From positions 1-64,000 of the forward strand of contig DASVPY010000012.1 in assembly GCA_036389395.1 (NCBI GenBank): 64,000 nt of DNA, given 5' to 3'. A program made the translations under genes and the position numbers. The notes beneath the pieces were generated by a model that made no database searches, was not told where the DNA came from, and saw only the letters and a list, made by a program, of their open reading frames with translations. Of this stretch, positions 35,165-43,361 are shown one piece after another; position 1 is the first letter of the stretch; each line of letters starts with the position of its first letter. Source of the DNA: QHXQ01 sp036389395 (GTDB lineage Bacteria; Acidobacteriota; Blastocatellia; Pyrinomonadales; Pyrinomonadaceae).

Positions 35165-36406
35165 ATGAGTGTGACGATGAACAAGCCGCAGACTGAGCAA
35201 GACGCCGCGGGCGTGCAGCAGACGACGTGCTGCGTCGTCGGCGCGGGGCCGGCCGGGGCGGTGCTGGCGCTGTTGCTGGCGCGCGCGGGCGTCGCCGTCA
35301 CCCTGCTCGAACTCCACAAGGATTTCGACCGGGACTTCCGCGGCGACACCTTGCACCCGTCCGTCATGGAGATCATGGATCAGCTCGGCCTGGCCGAGCG
35401 CCTGCTCGCGCTCCCGCACAGCAAGCTCCGCAGCCTGAACTTCATGGGCGACACCGGCGCGGGTCTCCAGGTTGATTTCGGCTCGCTCAAAACCAAGTTC
35501 CCCTACATCACCATGCTGCCGCAGGTGCGCTTCCTCGAAGTCGTCACGGCCGAGGCCGCGCGCTACCCGCACTTTCAGTTGCACATGGACGCCAACGTGC
35601 AGGAGTTGATCGAAGAGGGCGGGGCGGTGCGCGGCGTCCGCTACCGCGACGGCGCGGGGCGCACGCACGAGCTGCGCGCGCTGTTGACCGTGGGCGCGGA
35701 CGGGCGCTCGTCGCGCGTGCGCCGGCTGAGCGGCATGGAGCCGGTCAAGAGCGCGCCGCCGATGGACGTGCTCTGGTTCCGCCTGCCGCGCCTCGCCGCG
35801 GACGGCGCGGGCGTGTCCGGCCGCTTCCTTCGCGGGCACATCATCATCCTGCTCGACCGCGACACCGAATGGCAGATCGGCTACGTGATCCCGAAGGGCA
35901 GCTACCAGCAGTTGCGGGCGAAAGGTTTGGACGAGTTGCGGCAGAACGTGGCCGCGGCCGTGCCGGCACTCGCCGACCGCGTCGAGCACCTGAAGGACTG
36001 GAAGCAGGTGGCGATGTTGTCGGTCGAGTCGAGTTGTCTGACGCGTTGGTACAAGCCGGGGCTGCTCTTGATCGGCGACGCGGCGCACGTCATGTCGCCG
36101 GTGGCGGGCGTCGGGATCAACTACGCGATTCAGGACGCGGTCGTGGCGGCGAACGTGCTCGCGGGGCCGCTCAAGGCGGGCGCGGTGAGCGTGCGCGAGC
36201 TGCGCACGGTGCAGCGGCGGCGGCGCTGGCCCGTGCGCGTCATTCAAAAGTTTCAGGCGCTCATCCAGCAACGGCTGGTCGCGCCGGCGCTCGACGCGGC
36301 GGCGCAGCCGGTCGGGCCGCCCGCGTTCCTGCGCTGGCCCCTGCTGCGCCGCCTCGTCGCGCGCGTCGTCGCGTTCGGCGTCCGGCGCGTGCGCGTCGAG
36401 AGTTGA
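35165..36406 (+). CDS. FAD-dependent oxidoreductase (PHBH/UbiH-type monooxygenase)
   Basis: 413 aa class A flavoprotein: CCVVGAGPAGAVLALLLARA at the N-terminus, the DG motif LLTVGADGRSSRVRRL (~175), and the GD motif LLLIGDAAHVMSPVAGVGIN (~300). Length and motifs resemble ubiquinone-ring hydroxylases and geranylgeranyl-reductase-like proteins more than catabolic enzymes, so a quinone or lipid substrate is possible; that would fit the respiratory genes that follow. A GAAAGGACGAG ribosome region precedes ATG 35165. The adenylate cyclase gene starts 70 bp downstream on the same strand. Confidence 0.88.
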   Translation: MSVTMNKPQTEQDAAGVQQTTCCVVGAGPAGAVLALLLARAGVAVTLLELHKDFDRDFRGDTLHPSVMEIMDQLGLAERLLALPHSKLRSLNFMGDTGAGLQVDFGSLKTKFPYITMLPQVRFLEVVTAEAARYPHFQLHMDANVQELIEEGGAVRGVRYRDGAGRTHELRALLTVGADGRSSRVRRLSGMEPVKSAPPMDVLWFRLPRLAADGAGVSGRFLRGHIIILLDRDTEWQIGYVIPKGSYQQLRAKGLDELRQNVAAAVPALADRVEHLKDWKQVAMLSVESSCLTRWYKPGLLLIGDAAHVMSPVAGVGINYAIQDAVVAANVLAGPLKAGAVSVRELRTVQRRRRWPVRVIQKFQALIQQRLVAPALDAAAQPVGPPAFLRWPLLRRLVARVVAFGVRRVRVES

Positions 36407-36476
36407 GGCGCGGGGCGCGAAATCGGCGGACGAAGTTTTGCGGATGAAATTATCGCTACGGGACATTTGAAACGAG

Positions 36477-37823
36477 ATGGCAACGGTGGCTTTACATCTC
36501 CGCGGGCTGAGGCTGCGCGCGCGGGCGCGGCGGGTTGCGGCCGAGAGCATTCTTGAGGACGAGTTCGCGCGCGAGGCTCTGAGCGCGGAGCGTCTGCGCG
36601 TGCTCGTGCTGCTCGTCGTCATCGCCACGGGGCTGACGCTGTCGCTCGTCCCGCCGGTCTTCTTCTCGGCGGACATCGCGGGCGCGTTCCACGGCCGGCT
36701 GCGTTCGTTCGTCCTCTGGCGCTTCGGCGTCCTGCTCGCGCTGGTCGTGTACCTGTGCGCGCAGCGGCTGCTGTTGAGTTGGCTGACGCGGCGCGGGCGG
36801 CGCGTCTCGCCGCTCTACCGCTACGCGACCGCGTTCGTCGAGACGAGCACGCCGACCGTCGAGATCATACTGGCGGCGACTTACGCGGACACGATCACGG
36901 CGCTCTCGGCCGTGCCGGTCTTCGTCTACCCGCTGTTCATCGTCCTGTCGGCGCTGCGGCTGAACTTCCGGCTCTGCGTCTTCACGGGCGCGGTGGCGGC
37001 GCTCGAATACGCGCTGGTCGGCTTGATCTACCTGGACGGCGCGGGCGGCAACCCGCTGCTCGTGAGCGCGCCGATTCACTTGGCGAAGGGGCTGATCCTG
37101 TTGGCGCTGGGCGTCGTGACGGGGCTGGTCGCGTTGCAGATCAAGCGGCGTCTGCTCGACTCGTTCCGGCTCGCGGAGGAGCGCAACAACGTCGTCCACA
37201 CGTTCGGCCGGCACGTCTCGCCCGCGGTCGTGGACAAGCTGCTCGAACGCGGCGCGGGCGTGCGCAGCGAGCGCAAAGAGGTCTGCGTGATGTTCCTCGA
37301 CATCAGGAACTTCACCGCGTTCGCCGAGAAGCGCGACCCGGAAGAGGTGGTTGATTATCTGGAATCGCTCTTCGAGTTCATGATCAAGATCGTGAACCGG
37401 CATCAAGGGATCGTCAACAAGTTTTTGGGCGACGGCTTCATGGCCGTCTTCGGCGCGCCGCTCTCGGACGGGCGCGACTGCGCGAACGCCGTCGCGGCGG
37501 CGCGCGAAATCCTGGCGCGCGTGGCCGAAGAGGCCGACGCCGGGCGCGTGCTGCCGACGCGGGTCGGCATCGGGCTGCACGCGGGCGCGGCCGTGACGGG
37601 CAGCATCGGCTCGGCCTTGCGGCAGGAGTACACGGTCATCGGCGACGTGGTGAACCTGGCCGCGCGCATCGAGCAGTTGAACAAACAGTTCGGCTCGCAA
37701 CTGCTCGTGTCGGAGGCGGTGTGGGCGGCGGCGCAGACGGAAGGTTTGACGGACGCGCGCCCGATGGGCGGCGTGCCCGTGAAGGGGCGCGAAGCGCCCA
37801 TCAGAATTTATCAGGTCGCCTGA
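36477..37823 (+). CDS. Membrane-anchored class III adenylate cyclase
   Basis: 448 aa. The N-terminal half has about six hydrophobic segments (LRVLVLLVVIATGLTLSLV, LWRFGVLLALVVYLCAQ, PVFVYPLFIVLSALRL, GLILLALGVVTGLVALQ) as an integral sensor or anchor. The C-terminal catalytic domain has both metal-binding aspartates (VCVMFLDIRNFTAF ~273; KFLGDGFMAVFG ~318) and the transition-state Asn and Arg (YTVIGDVVNLAARIE ~391). The Lys in KFLGDG and Asp in VIGDVVN fit ATP rather than GTP as substrate, so cAMP is the likely product. A cNMP-binding NDH-2 is encoded 49 bp downstream, so product and probable receiver are made from one operon. No HAMP or other cytosolic sensor domain is seen. Confidence 0.92.
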   Translation: MATVALHLRGLRLRARARRVAAESILEDEFAREALSAERLRVLVLLVVIATGLTLSLVPPVFFSADIAGAFHGRLRSFVLWRFGVLLALVVYLCAQRLLLSWLTRRGRRVSPLYRYATAFVETSTPTVEIILAATYADTITALSAVPVFVYPLFIVLSALRLNFRLCVFTGAVAALEYALVGLIYLDGAGGNPLLVSAPIHLAKGLILLALGVVTGLVALQIKRRLLDSFRLAEERNNVVHTFGRHVSPAVVDKLLERGAGVRSERKEVCVMFLDIRNFTAFAEKRDPEEVVDYLESLFEFMIKIVNRHQGIVNKFLGDGFMAVFGAPLSDGRDCANAVAAAREILARVAEEADAGRVLPTRVGIGLHAGAAVTGSIGSALRQEYTVIGDVVNLAARIEQLNKQFGSQLLVSEAVWAAAQTEGLTDARPMGGVPVKGREAPIRIYQVA

Positions 37824-37871
37824 ACGGGGCGGCGCGCATTGATAACGGATTAAAACTGAGGAGAGCTAACG

Positions 37872-39518
37872 ATGAGAACGGAAACCAACGGCAAGCGCAC
37901 GCGCATCTGCATCCTCGGCGGCGGCTTCGGCGGCGTCTACACGGCGCATTATTTGGAGCGGGCGCTGGGGCGGCGCGACGACTTCGAGATCGTGCTCGTC
38001 AACAAGGAGAACTATTTCGTCTTCCAGCCGATGCTGGCCGAAGTCATCTCCGGGGCCATCGGCTTAACGGACGCGGTCAGCCCGCTCCGCCGGCTGCTGC
38101 CGCGCACGGAGCTGCACGTGCGCGAGATCGAGTCGGTCGATCTCAAAAACCGCACCGTCACGACCGCGCCCGGCTTCATGCCGCACCCGCACGTGATCCA
38201 CTACGATCATCTCGTGCTCGCGCTCGGCAACGTGACGGACTTCCGCGGGATGCGCGGCCTGCCCGAACACGCGCTGCCGTTCAAGAACCTCGGCGACGCA
38301 CTGAACATACGCAACCACGTCATCCACGCGCTCGAAGAGGCCGCCATCGAGGAGGACGAGGAGTTGCGCCGCCGCTTGCTCACCTTCGTCGTCGCGGGCG
38401 GCGGCTTCTCCGGCGTCGAGGCGGTGGCGGAACTCAACGACTTCGTGCGCGAGGCGGCGCGCAGCTACCGCAACCTCGACCCGGCCGAGATACGCGTCGT
38501 GCTCCTGCACGCGGGCGAACGCATCCTGCCCGAAGTGACCGAGAAGTTGGGCCGCTTCGCGGAGAAGATACTGCGGCGGCGCGGCGTCGAGATTCACCTG
38601 CACACGCGGCTCGCCGCGGCGACCGGCGACGCCGCGCTGCTCGCCGACGGCACGCGCGTCCCGACGCGCACGCTCATCTCGACCGTGCCCTCTTCGCCGC
38701 ACCCCATCGTCGAGAGCCTCGACCTGCCGCGCGACAAGGCGGGGCGCTTGACCGCCAACTCGTTCCTCGAAGTCAGCGGCGCGCAGAACGTGTGGGCCTT
38801 GGGCGACTGCGCGCTCGTGCCGCTGGCGGGCGGCGGCGGCAACAGCCCGCCGACCGCGCAGCACGCCGTCCGGCAGGCGCGCGTCGCGGCGCACAACATC
38901 GTCGCCGCCATACGCGGCGGCGCGCGGCGCGCGTTCGAGTTCAAAGACCTGGGCAAGATGGGCGCGCTCGGTCATCGCTCGGCGGTGGCGGAGGTGTTCG
39001 GCATCCCCGTCTCCGGCTTCCCGGCGTGGCTCATGTGGCGCGCGGTCTACCTGATGAAGCTGCCGGGCTGGGGTCGCCGGCTCAAGGTCGCGGCCGCGTG
39101 GGCGCTCGACGTGCTGCTGCCCACGGAACTGGCGCAACTGAAGTTGAACGACTCGCCGCGGGCCACGCGCGAGCACTTCGAGCCGGGGCAGGAGGTCTTC
39201 TGCCAGGGCGACCTGGGCGACCGCGTCTACATCATCATGCGCGGCAAGGCCGAGGTGGTGCGCGAGCACGACAGCGTCAGCGTCAAGCTGGCCGAGTTGG
39301 GCGCGGGCGAGTACTTCGGCGAGATGGCCGTGATCAATAACACGACGCGCAACGCGACGGTGCGCTGCGTCGAAGCGACGGACGTGATCAGCCTGCCGAA
39401 GCGCGAGTTCCTGCTGGTGACGACGAACCTGCCGGAAGCGCGGCGCAGGTTCGAGGAGGTCGTGCGCCAGCGCGGGCAGGCGACGGCGCTCGCGCTGGCG
39501 CAGACCGCCGGGCGCTGA
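37872..39518 (+). CDS. Type II NADH dehydrogenase fused to a cyclic-nucleotide-binding domain
   Basis: 548 aa. Residues 1-~420 are an NDH-2-type flavoprotein: ICILGGGFGGVYTAHYLE (FAD), NYFVFQPMLAEV, VVAGGGFSGVEAVAEL (NADH), NVWALGDCALVP, TAQHAVRQARV, and a C-terminal amphipathic region (FPAWLMWRAVYLMKLPGWG) for membrane contact. Residues ~430-525 form a CRP-type cNMP-binding domain: FEPGQEVFCQGDLGDRVYII, then the phosphate-binding cassette FGEMAVINNTTRNATVR, with the ribose-binding Glu (~484) and phosphate-binding Arg (~491) kept. Ordinary NDH-2 enzymes are ~400-450 aa and lack this domain. It lies between an adenylate cyclase and cydAB; AGGAGAG precedes ATG 37872. Inference: NADH-to-quinone flow is modulated by cAMP. 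Confidence 0.93.
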   Translation: MRTETNGKRTRICILGGGFGGVYTAHYLERALGRRDDFEIVLVNKENYFVFQPMLAEVISGAIGLTDAVSPLRRLLPRTELHVREIESVDLKNRTVTTAPGFMPHPHVIHYDHLVLALGNVTDFRGMRGLPEHALPFKNLGDALNIRNHVIHALEEAAIEEDEELRRRLLTFVVAGGGFSGVEAVAELNDFVREAARSYRNLDPAEIRVVLLHAGERILPEVTEKLGRFAEKILRRRGVEIHLHTRLAAATGDAALLADGTRVPTRTLISTVPSSPHPIVESLDLPRDKAGRLTANSFLEVSGAQNVWALGDCALVPLAGGGGNSPPTAQHAVRQARVAAHNIVAAIRGGARRAFEFKDLGKMGALGHRSAVAEVFGIPVSGFPAWLMWRAVYLMKLPGWGRRLKVAAAWALDVLLPTELAQLKLNDSPRATREHFEPGQEVFCQGDLGDRVYIIMRGKAEVVREHDSVSVKLAELGAGEYFGEMAVINNTTRNATVRCVEATDVISLPKREFLLVTTNLPEARRRFEEVVRQRGQATALALAQTAGR

Positions 39519-39565
39519 AGCCCGCGCGCCGTGCGGGGTTGCTGAGCAGACTGAGAGGAAAAGTT

Positions 39566-40948
39566 ATGGACGACGCGCTGACAATACACCGGCTGCACTT
39601 CGCGTTCACGATCACGTACCACTACCTGTTCCCGCAGTTGACGATGGGCCTCGCGCCGCTCGTCGTCGTCTTCAAGTCGCTGGCGCTGTGGAAGCGCGAC
39701 GAGCGTTACAACCGCGCGGCGCGCTTCTGGGCCAAAATCTTCGCCGTCAACTTCCTGTTCGGCGTCATCACGGGCATCCCGATGGAGTTCCAGTTCGGCA
39801 CGAACTGGGCCAAGTTCTCGCAGTTCTCCGGCGGCGTCATCGCCACCGCCCTGGCGATGGAGGGCGTCTTCGCCTTCTTCCTCGAATCATCCTTCCTCGG
39901 TCTGTTCCTCTACGGCGAGCGGCGCTTCGGGCAGAAGCTGCACTGGCTCGCCGCCTTCATGGTCTTCGCCGGCTCCTGGCTCTCCGGCTATTTCATCATC
40001 GTGACGGACGCGTGGATGCAGCACCCCGTCGGCTTCGAGGTCGGGGCGGACGGCACGGCGCGGCTGACGAGTTTCTGGGCGCTGCTCGGCAACGAGTGGG
40101 CGCTGTGGCAATACCTGCACAACATGGGCGGGGCGCTCGTCACGGGGTCGTTCGTGGTGGCGGCGGTCGGCGCGTTCTACGTGCTCTCGGGCCGGCAGGC
40201 GGAGTACGGCCGTCTGTTCCTGAAGACGGGCGTGACGGCGGCCGTCGTCGCCTCCGTCTTCCAACTCTTCCCGACCGGCGACCGCCACGGCAAGCTGCTC
40301 GCAAAGTATCAGCCCGTGACGCTCGCCGCGATGGAAGGACTCTTCCACACCGAGACCGGGGCCTCGATGGTGCTCGTCGGGCAGCCGAACACCGCCGAGC
40401 AGCGGCTCGACAACCCGATCTCGATCCCGAAGATGCTCAGCTTCCTGACTTACCAACACTGGGAGGCGGAGGTTAAAGGCTTGAACGAGTTCCCGCGCGA
40501 CCGGTGGCCGGACAACATCCCGCTGCTCTACTACAGCTATCACATCATGGTCGGTCTCGGCTCGATCTTCATCGGCGTGGCGACGCTCGCGGCCTTCCTG
40601 CTGTGGCGCAGGCGGCTCTTCGAGGCGCGCTGGATGCTGTGGGTGCTGATGCTGAGTTTCCCGTTCCCGTACATCGCCAACACCGCGGGCTGGATCACGG
40701 CCGAGGTCGGCCGCCAGCCGTGGCTCGTCTACGGGCTGATGCGGACGGCGCACGGCTTCTCGCCCAACGTCTCTTCGGGCAACGGCCTGTTCACGCTGCT
40801 CGGCTTCATGGGCATGTACTTCGTCATGGGCGTCTTGTTCCTGTACCTGATCCAGCGCGAGATCGCGCACGGCCCCGAACTGCTGGGCGCGACAGACGCG
40901 ACGACGCCGCCGAGCGCCGAGATACTGCCGCAGGGCGCAAACGCTTGA
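39566..40948 (+). CDS. cydA: Cytochrome bd-type quinol oxidase subunit I
   Basis: 460 aa with nine or so membrane spans. The b595/d heme ligand His19 is in place (TITYHYLFPQLTMG). Quinol-site and heme-site blocks are present: IPMEFQFGTNWAKFS, GVFAFFLESSFLGLFLYGER, WLSGYFIIVTDAWMQHPVG, and NTAGWITAEVGRQPW. The Q-loop is short, as in the cyanide-insensitive (CIO) branch. The ATG at 39566 has GAGAGGAA upstream; an upstream ATG at 39539 adds nine residues and overlaps the ribosome site. It starts 47 bp after NDH-2, so the enzyme that reduces quinone and the oxidase that oxidises quinol are co-transcribed. Confidence 0.96.
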   Translation: MDDALTIHRLHFAFTITYHYLFPQLTMGLAPLVVVFKSLALWKRDERYNRAARFWAKIFAVNFLFGVITGIPMEFQFGTNWAKFSQFSGGVIATALAMEGVFAFFLESSFLGLFLYGERRFGQKLHWLAAFMVFAGSWLSGYFIIVTDAWMQHPVGFEVGADGTARLTSFWALLGNEWALWQYLHNMGGALVTGSFVVAAVGAFYVLSGRQAEYGRLFLKTGVTAAVVASVFQLFPTGDRHGKLLAKYQPVTLAAMEGLFHTETGASMVLVGQPNTAEQRLDNPISIPKMLSFLTYQHWEAEVKGLNEFPRDRWPDNIPLLYYSYHIMVGLGSIFIGVATLAAFLLWRRRLFEARWMLWVLMLSFPFPYIANTAGWITAEVGRQPWLVYGLMRTAHGFSPNVSSGNGLFTLLGFMGMYFVMGVLFLYLIQREIAHGPELLGATDATTPPSAEILPQGANA

Positions 40949-40966
40949 GAGGAGGAGGCGACCGTT

Positions 40967-42007
40967 ATGGAAACGCTCTGGTTCGTGCTCGTGGCGCTGA
41001 TGCTCGTCGCCTACGCGGTGCTCGACGGCTTCGACCTCGGCGTCGGCATCATCAGCCCCCTGGTCGCGCGGACGCCGGCCGAGCGGCAACTCGTCCTGCG
41101 CAGCATCGGGCCCGTGTGGGACGGGAACGAGGTCTGGCTGATCGCGGCGGGCGGCGCGCTCTTCTTCGCCTTCCCGCGGCTCTACGCGTCGAGCTTCAGC
41201 GGCTTCTACCTGCCGCTGATGATCGTCCTGTGGCTCTTGATGCTGCGCGGCATGGGCATAGAGCTGCGCTCGCACCTGGACGATCCGCTCTGGCGCTCGT
41301 TCTTCGACTTCGTGTTCGCGGCGGCGAGCCTCTTGCTCGCCGTCTTCTTCGGCGCGGCGGTCGGCAACGTCGTCCGCGGCGTGCCGCTCGACGCCGACGG
41401 CTACTTCTTCGCGGCGCTGTGGACGAACTTCCGCACAGGCCCGCAGCCCGGCATCCTCGACTGGTACACCGTCCTCGTCAGCCTCCTGGCCTTCGTGACG
41501 CTGACCGTCCACGGCGCGAACTACCTGCTGGTCAAGACCGAGGGCGACGTGCAGACGCGCGCCCGCCGCGTCGGCACACGCGCCTGGCTCGTGCTCGTCT
41601 TACTGACCGCGCTGAGTCTCGTGGCGACGCTCTACATCCGCCCGCAGGTCTTGGACAACTTCAAGCTCCACGCGTGGGGCTGGCTCATCCCGGCGGCGGT
41701 CTTGGGCGCGCTCGCTTACATGCGCTACTGCTACGCGACGGGGCGGGACGTGGCGGCGTTCCTCGCGTCGGTCGTTTACATCGCGGCCATGCTGGGCGGC
41801 GCGGCCTTCGCGCTGCACCCGTACCTGCTGCCGGCGAGTACCGAACCCGCGCACGGGCTGACGATCTACAACGCGCAGACCGGCGCGTACAGCCTGCGCG
41901 TCGGCCTCGTCTGGTGGCTGTTCGGCATGGCGCTGGCGGTCGGCTACTTCGCCTTCCTCTACCGCTCCTTCCGCGGCAAGGTCACGGAAGCAGGCGCGGG
42001 CCACTGA
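40967..42007 (+). CDS. cydB: Cytochrome bd-type quinol oxidase subunit II
   Basis: 346 aa with eight hydrophobic segments: WFVLVALMLVAYAVLDGFDL (the conserved LDGFDLG), IGPVWDGNEVWLIAAGGALF, FYLPLMIVLWLLMLRGMGIE, and the conserved HGANYLL in the centre. It partners CydA in the bd oxidase. It follows cydA by 18 bp with GAGGAGG upstream. No cydX-like small ORF or cydDC assembly gene is visible after it. The operon ends at a perfect 36-bp inverted repeat. Confidence 0.96.
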   Translation: METLWFVLVALMLVAYAVLDGFDLGVGIISPLVARTPAERQLVLRSIGPVWDGNEVWLIAAGGALFFAFPRLYASSFSGFYLPLMIVLWLLMLRGMGIELRSHLDDPLWRSFFDFVFAAASLLLAVFFGAAVGNVVRGVPLDADGYFFAALWTNFRTGPQPGILDWYTVLVSLLAFVTLTVHGANYLLVKTEGDVQTRARRVGTRAWLVLVLLTALSLVATLYIRPQVLDNFKLHAWGWLIPAAVLGALAYMRYCYATGRDVAAFLASVVYIAAMLGGAAFALHPYLLPASTEPAHGLTIYNAQTGAYSLRVGLVWWLFGMALAVGYFAFLYRSFRGKVTEAGAGH

Positions 42008-42051
42008 GCGTGGTGGCCGGTTGAGCTTGAATGGTTGGCGCGGCCGTTTTT

Positions 42052-42132
42052 AACACAGAGGGCACAGAGTTAGCACAGAGGACACAGTAAAACTTTCTGT
42101 GTCCTCTGTGCTAACTCTGTGCCCTCTGTGTT
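42052..42132. repeat. Family A inverted repeat, perfect 36-bp arms, likely terminator
   Basis: Arms 42052-42087 and 42097-42132 are exactly complementary over 36 bp (AACACAGAGGGCACAGAG at the outer ends) with a 9-nt loop TAAAACTTT. It sits between convergent cydB (ends 42007) and the alcohol dehydrogenase (ends 42172). A ~45-bp flank after the repeat (GAACTAAACC...GCCGCCCGCAACC) recurs beside the copy at 58315. Confidence 0.9.
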
Positions 42133-42171
42133 GAACTAAACCTTCGCCGCCCGCAACCTCAGACTGAATCA

Positions 42172-43215
42172 CTACAGCGTCTTCATGTCTATGACGAAGC
42201 GGTAGCGCACGTCGCCCTTGACCGTCCGCTCGTAGGCCTCGCCGATGCGCTCGATGGGGATGACCTCCACGTCTGAGGTGATCTTCTTCTCCGCACAGTA
42301 GTCGAGCATCTCCTGCGTCTCGCGTATGCCGCCGATGGAGGAGCCGGCGAGCCTGCGCCTGTTGGCGACGAGCGAGAAGGCATCAAGCGCCGCGGGCTTC
42401 TCCGGCAGCCCGACGAGCACCATCGTCCCGTTCAGGCGCAGCAGGTTCAAATACATATTCAGGTCGTGCGGCGCGGAGACGGTGTCGAGGACGAAGTCGA
42501 ACGAGGCGGCGACGGCGGCCAACTGCTGCGCGTCTTTCGTCACGACGAAGTGGTGCGCGCCGAGTTGGCGCGCGTCCTGCTCCTTCCCCGCGGACGTGCT
42601 GAAGACCGCGACCTCCGCGCCCATCGCGGCGGCGAACTTCACGCCCATGTGCCCGAGGCCGCCCAGGCCGACGACGCCGACGCGCTGCCCCGCGCCGACG
42701 TTAAAATGCCTGAGCGGCGAGTACGTCGTGATGCCGGCGCACAGCAGCGGCGCGACCTCTGCGGGCGGCAGCGCGGGCGCGACCCGGAGCACGTAGTTCT
42801 CGTCCACGACGATCTGCGACGAGTAGCCGCCGTAGGTCGGCGTCCGCTCGTCCATCTCCGTCCCGTTGTAAGTCACGGCCGAGTGCTTCTCGCAGTACTG
42901 CTCCTCGCCGGCCCGGCAGTTGCCGCAGACCCGGCAGGAGTCCACGAAGCAGCCGACGCCCGCGAGGTCGCCCGCCTTGAAGCGCATAACCTCGGCCCCT
43001 ACTCTCGCGACGCGCCCGACGATCTCGTGACCGGGCACCATCGGGTAGGTGGAGTTGCCCCACTCGTTGCGCGCCTGGTGTATGTCCGAGTGGCAGACGC
43101 CGCAGTAGAGTATTTCGATGAGCACGTCATGCGCGCCCGGCGCGCGGCGCTCGAAGTTGAAAGGGGCCAGCTCGGCCGTCGGCCCCGTGGTCGCGTACCC
43201 GCGTGTCGGTAACAT
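42172..43215 (-). CDS. Zinc-dependent NAD(P) alcohol dehydrogenase (cinnamyl/YahK-type)
   Basis: 347 aa of the medium-chain dehydrogenase superfamily. Catalytic zinc ligands are in LYCGVCHSDIHQARNEW and PMVPGHEIVGRVARVG; structural zinc Cys set in DSCRVCGNCRAGEEQYC; cofactor loop GQRVGVVGLGGLGHMGVKFA. The pattern matches the NADP-preferring YahK/CAD branch that reduces aldehydes broadly. The ribosome region GGAGGAG lies just before ATG 43215. The AhpD-like gene starts 700 bp upstream on the same strand and ends 146 bp before this ATG. Confidence 0.94.
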   Translation of the reverse strand: MLPTRGYATTGPTAELAPFNFERRAPGAHDVLIEILYCGVCHSDIHQARNEWGNSTYPMVPGHEIVGRVARVGAEVMRFKAGDLAGVGCFVDSCRVCGNCRAGEEQYCEKHSAVTYNGTEMDERTPTYGGYSSQIVVDENYVLRVAPALPPAEVAPLLCAGITTYSPLRHFNVGAGQRVGVVGLGGLGHMGVKFAAAMGAEVAVFSTSAGKEQDARQLGAHHFVVTKDAQQLAAVAASFDFVLDTVSAPHDLNMYLNLLRLNGTMVLVGLPEKPAALDAFSLVANRRRLAGSSIGGIRETQEMLDYCAEKKITSDVEVIPIERIGEAYERTVKGDVRYRFVIDMKTL

Positions 43216-43361
43216 CGGTCGGTTCTCCTCCCGTCGTGCGCGCCCGGCGTAGTCCGCCGGGCCGTTCGGCGACGACAGCTTACGATTAACCGAATTGTTT
43301 CATCTAAGAGTGTCGTGCTGCTGTCTAAATCATCCGCCGGACGGCCAACGAGCGTTGTTCG

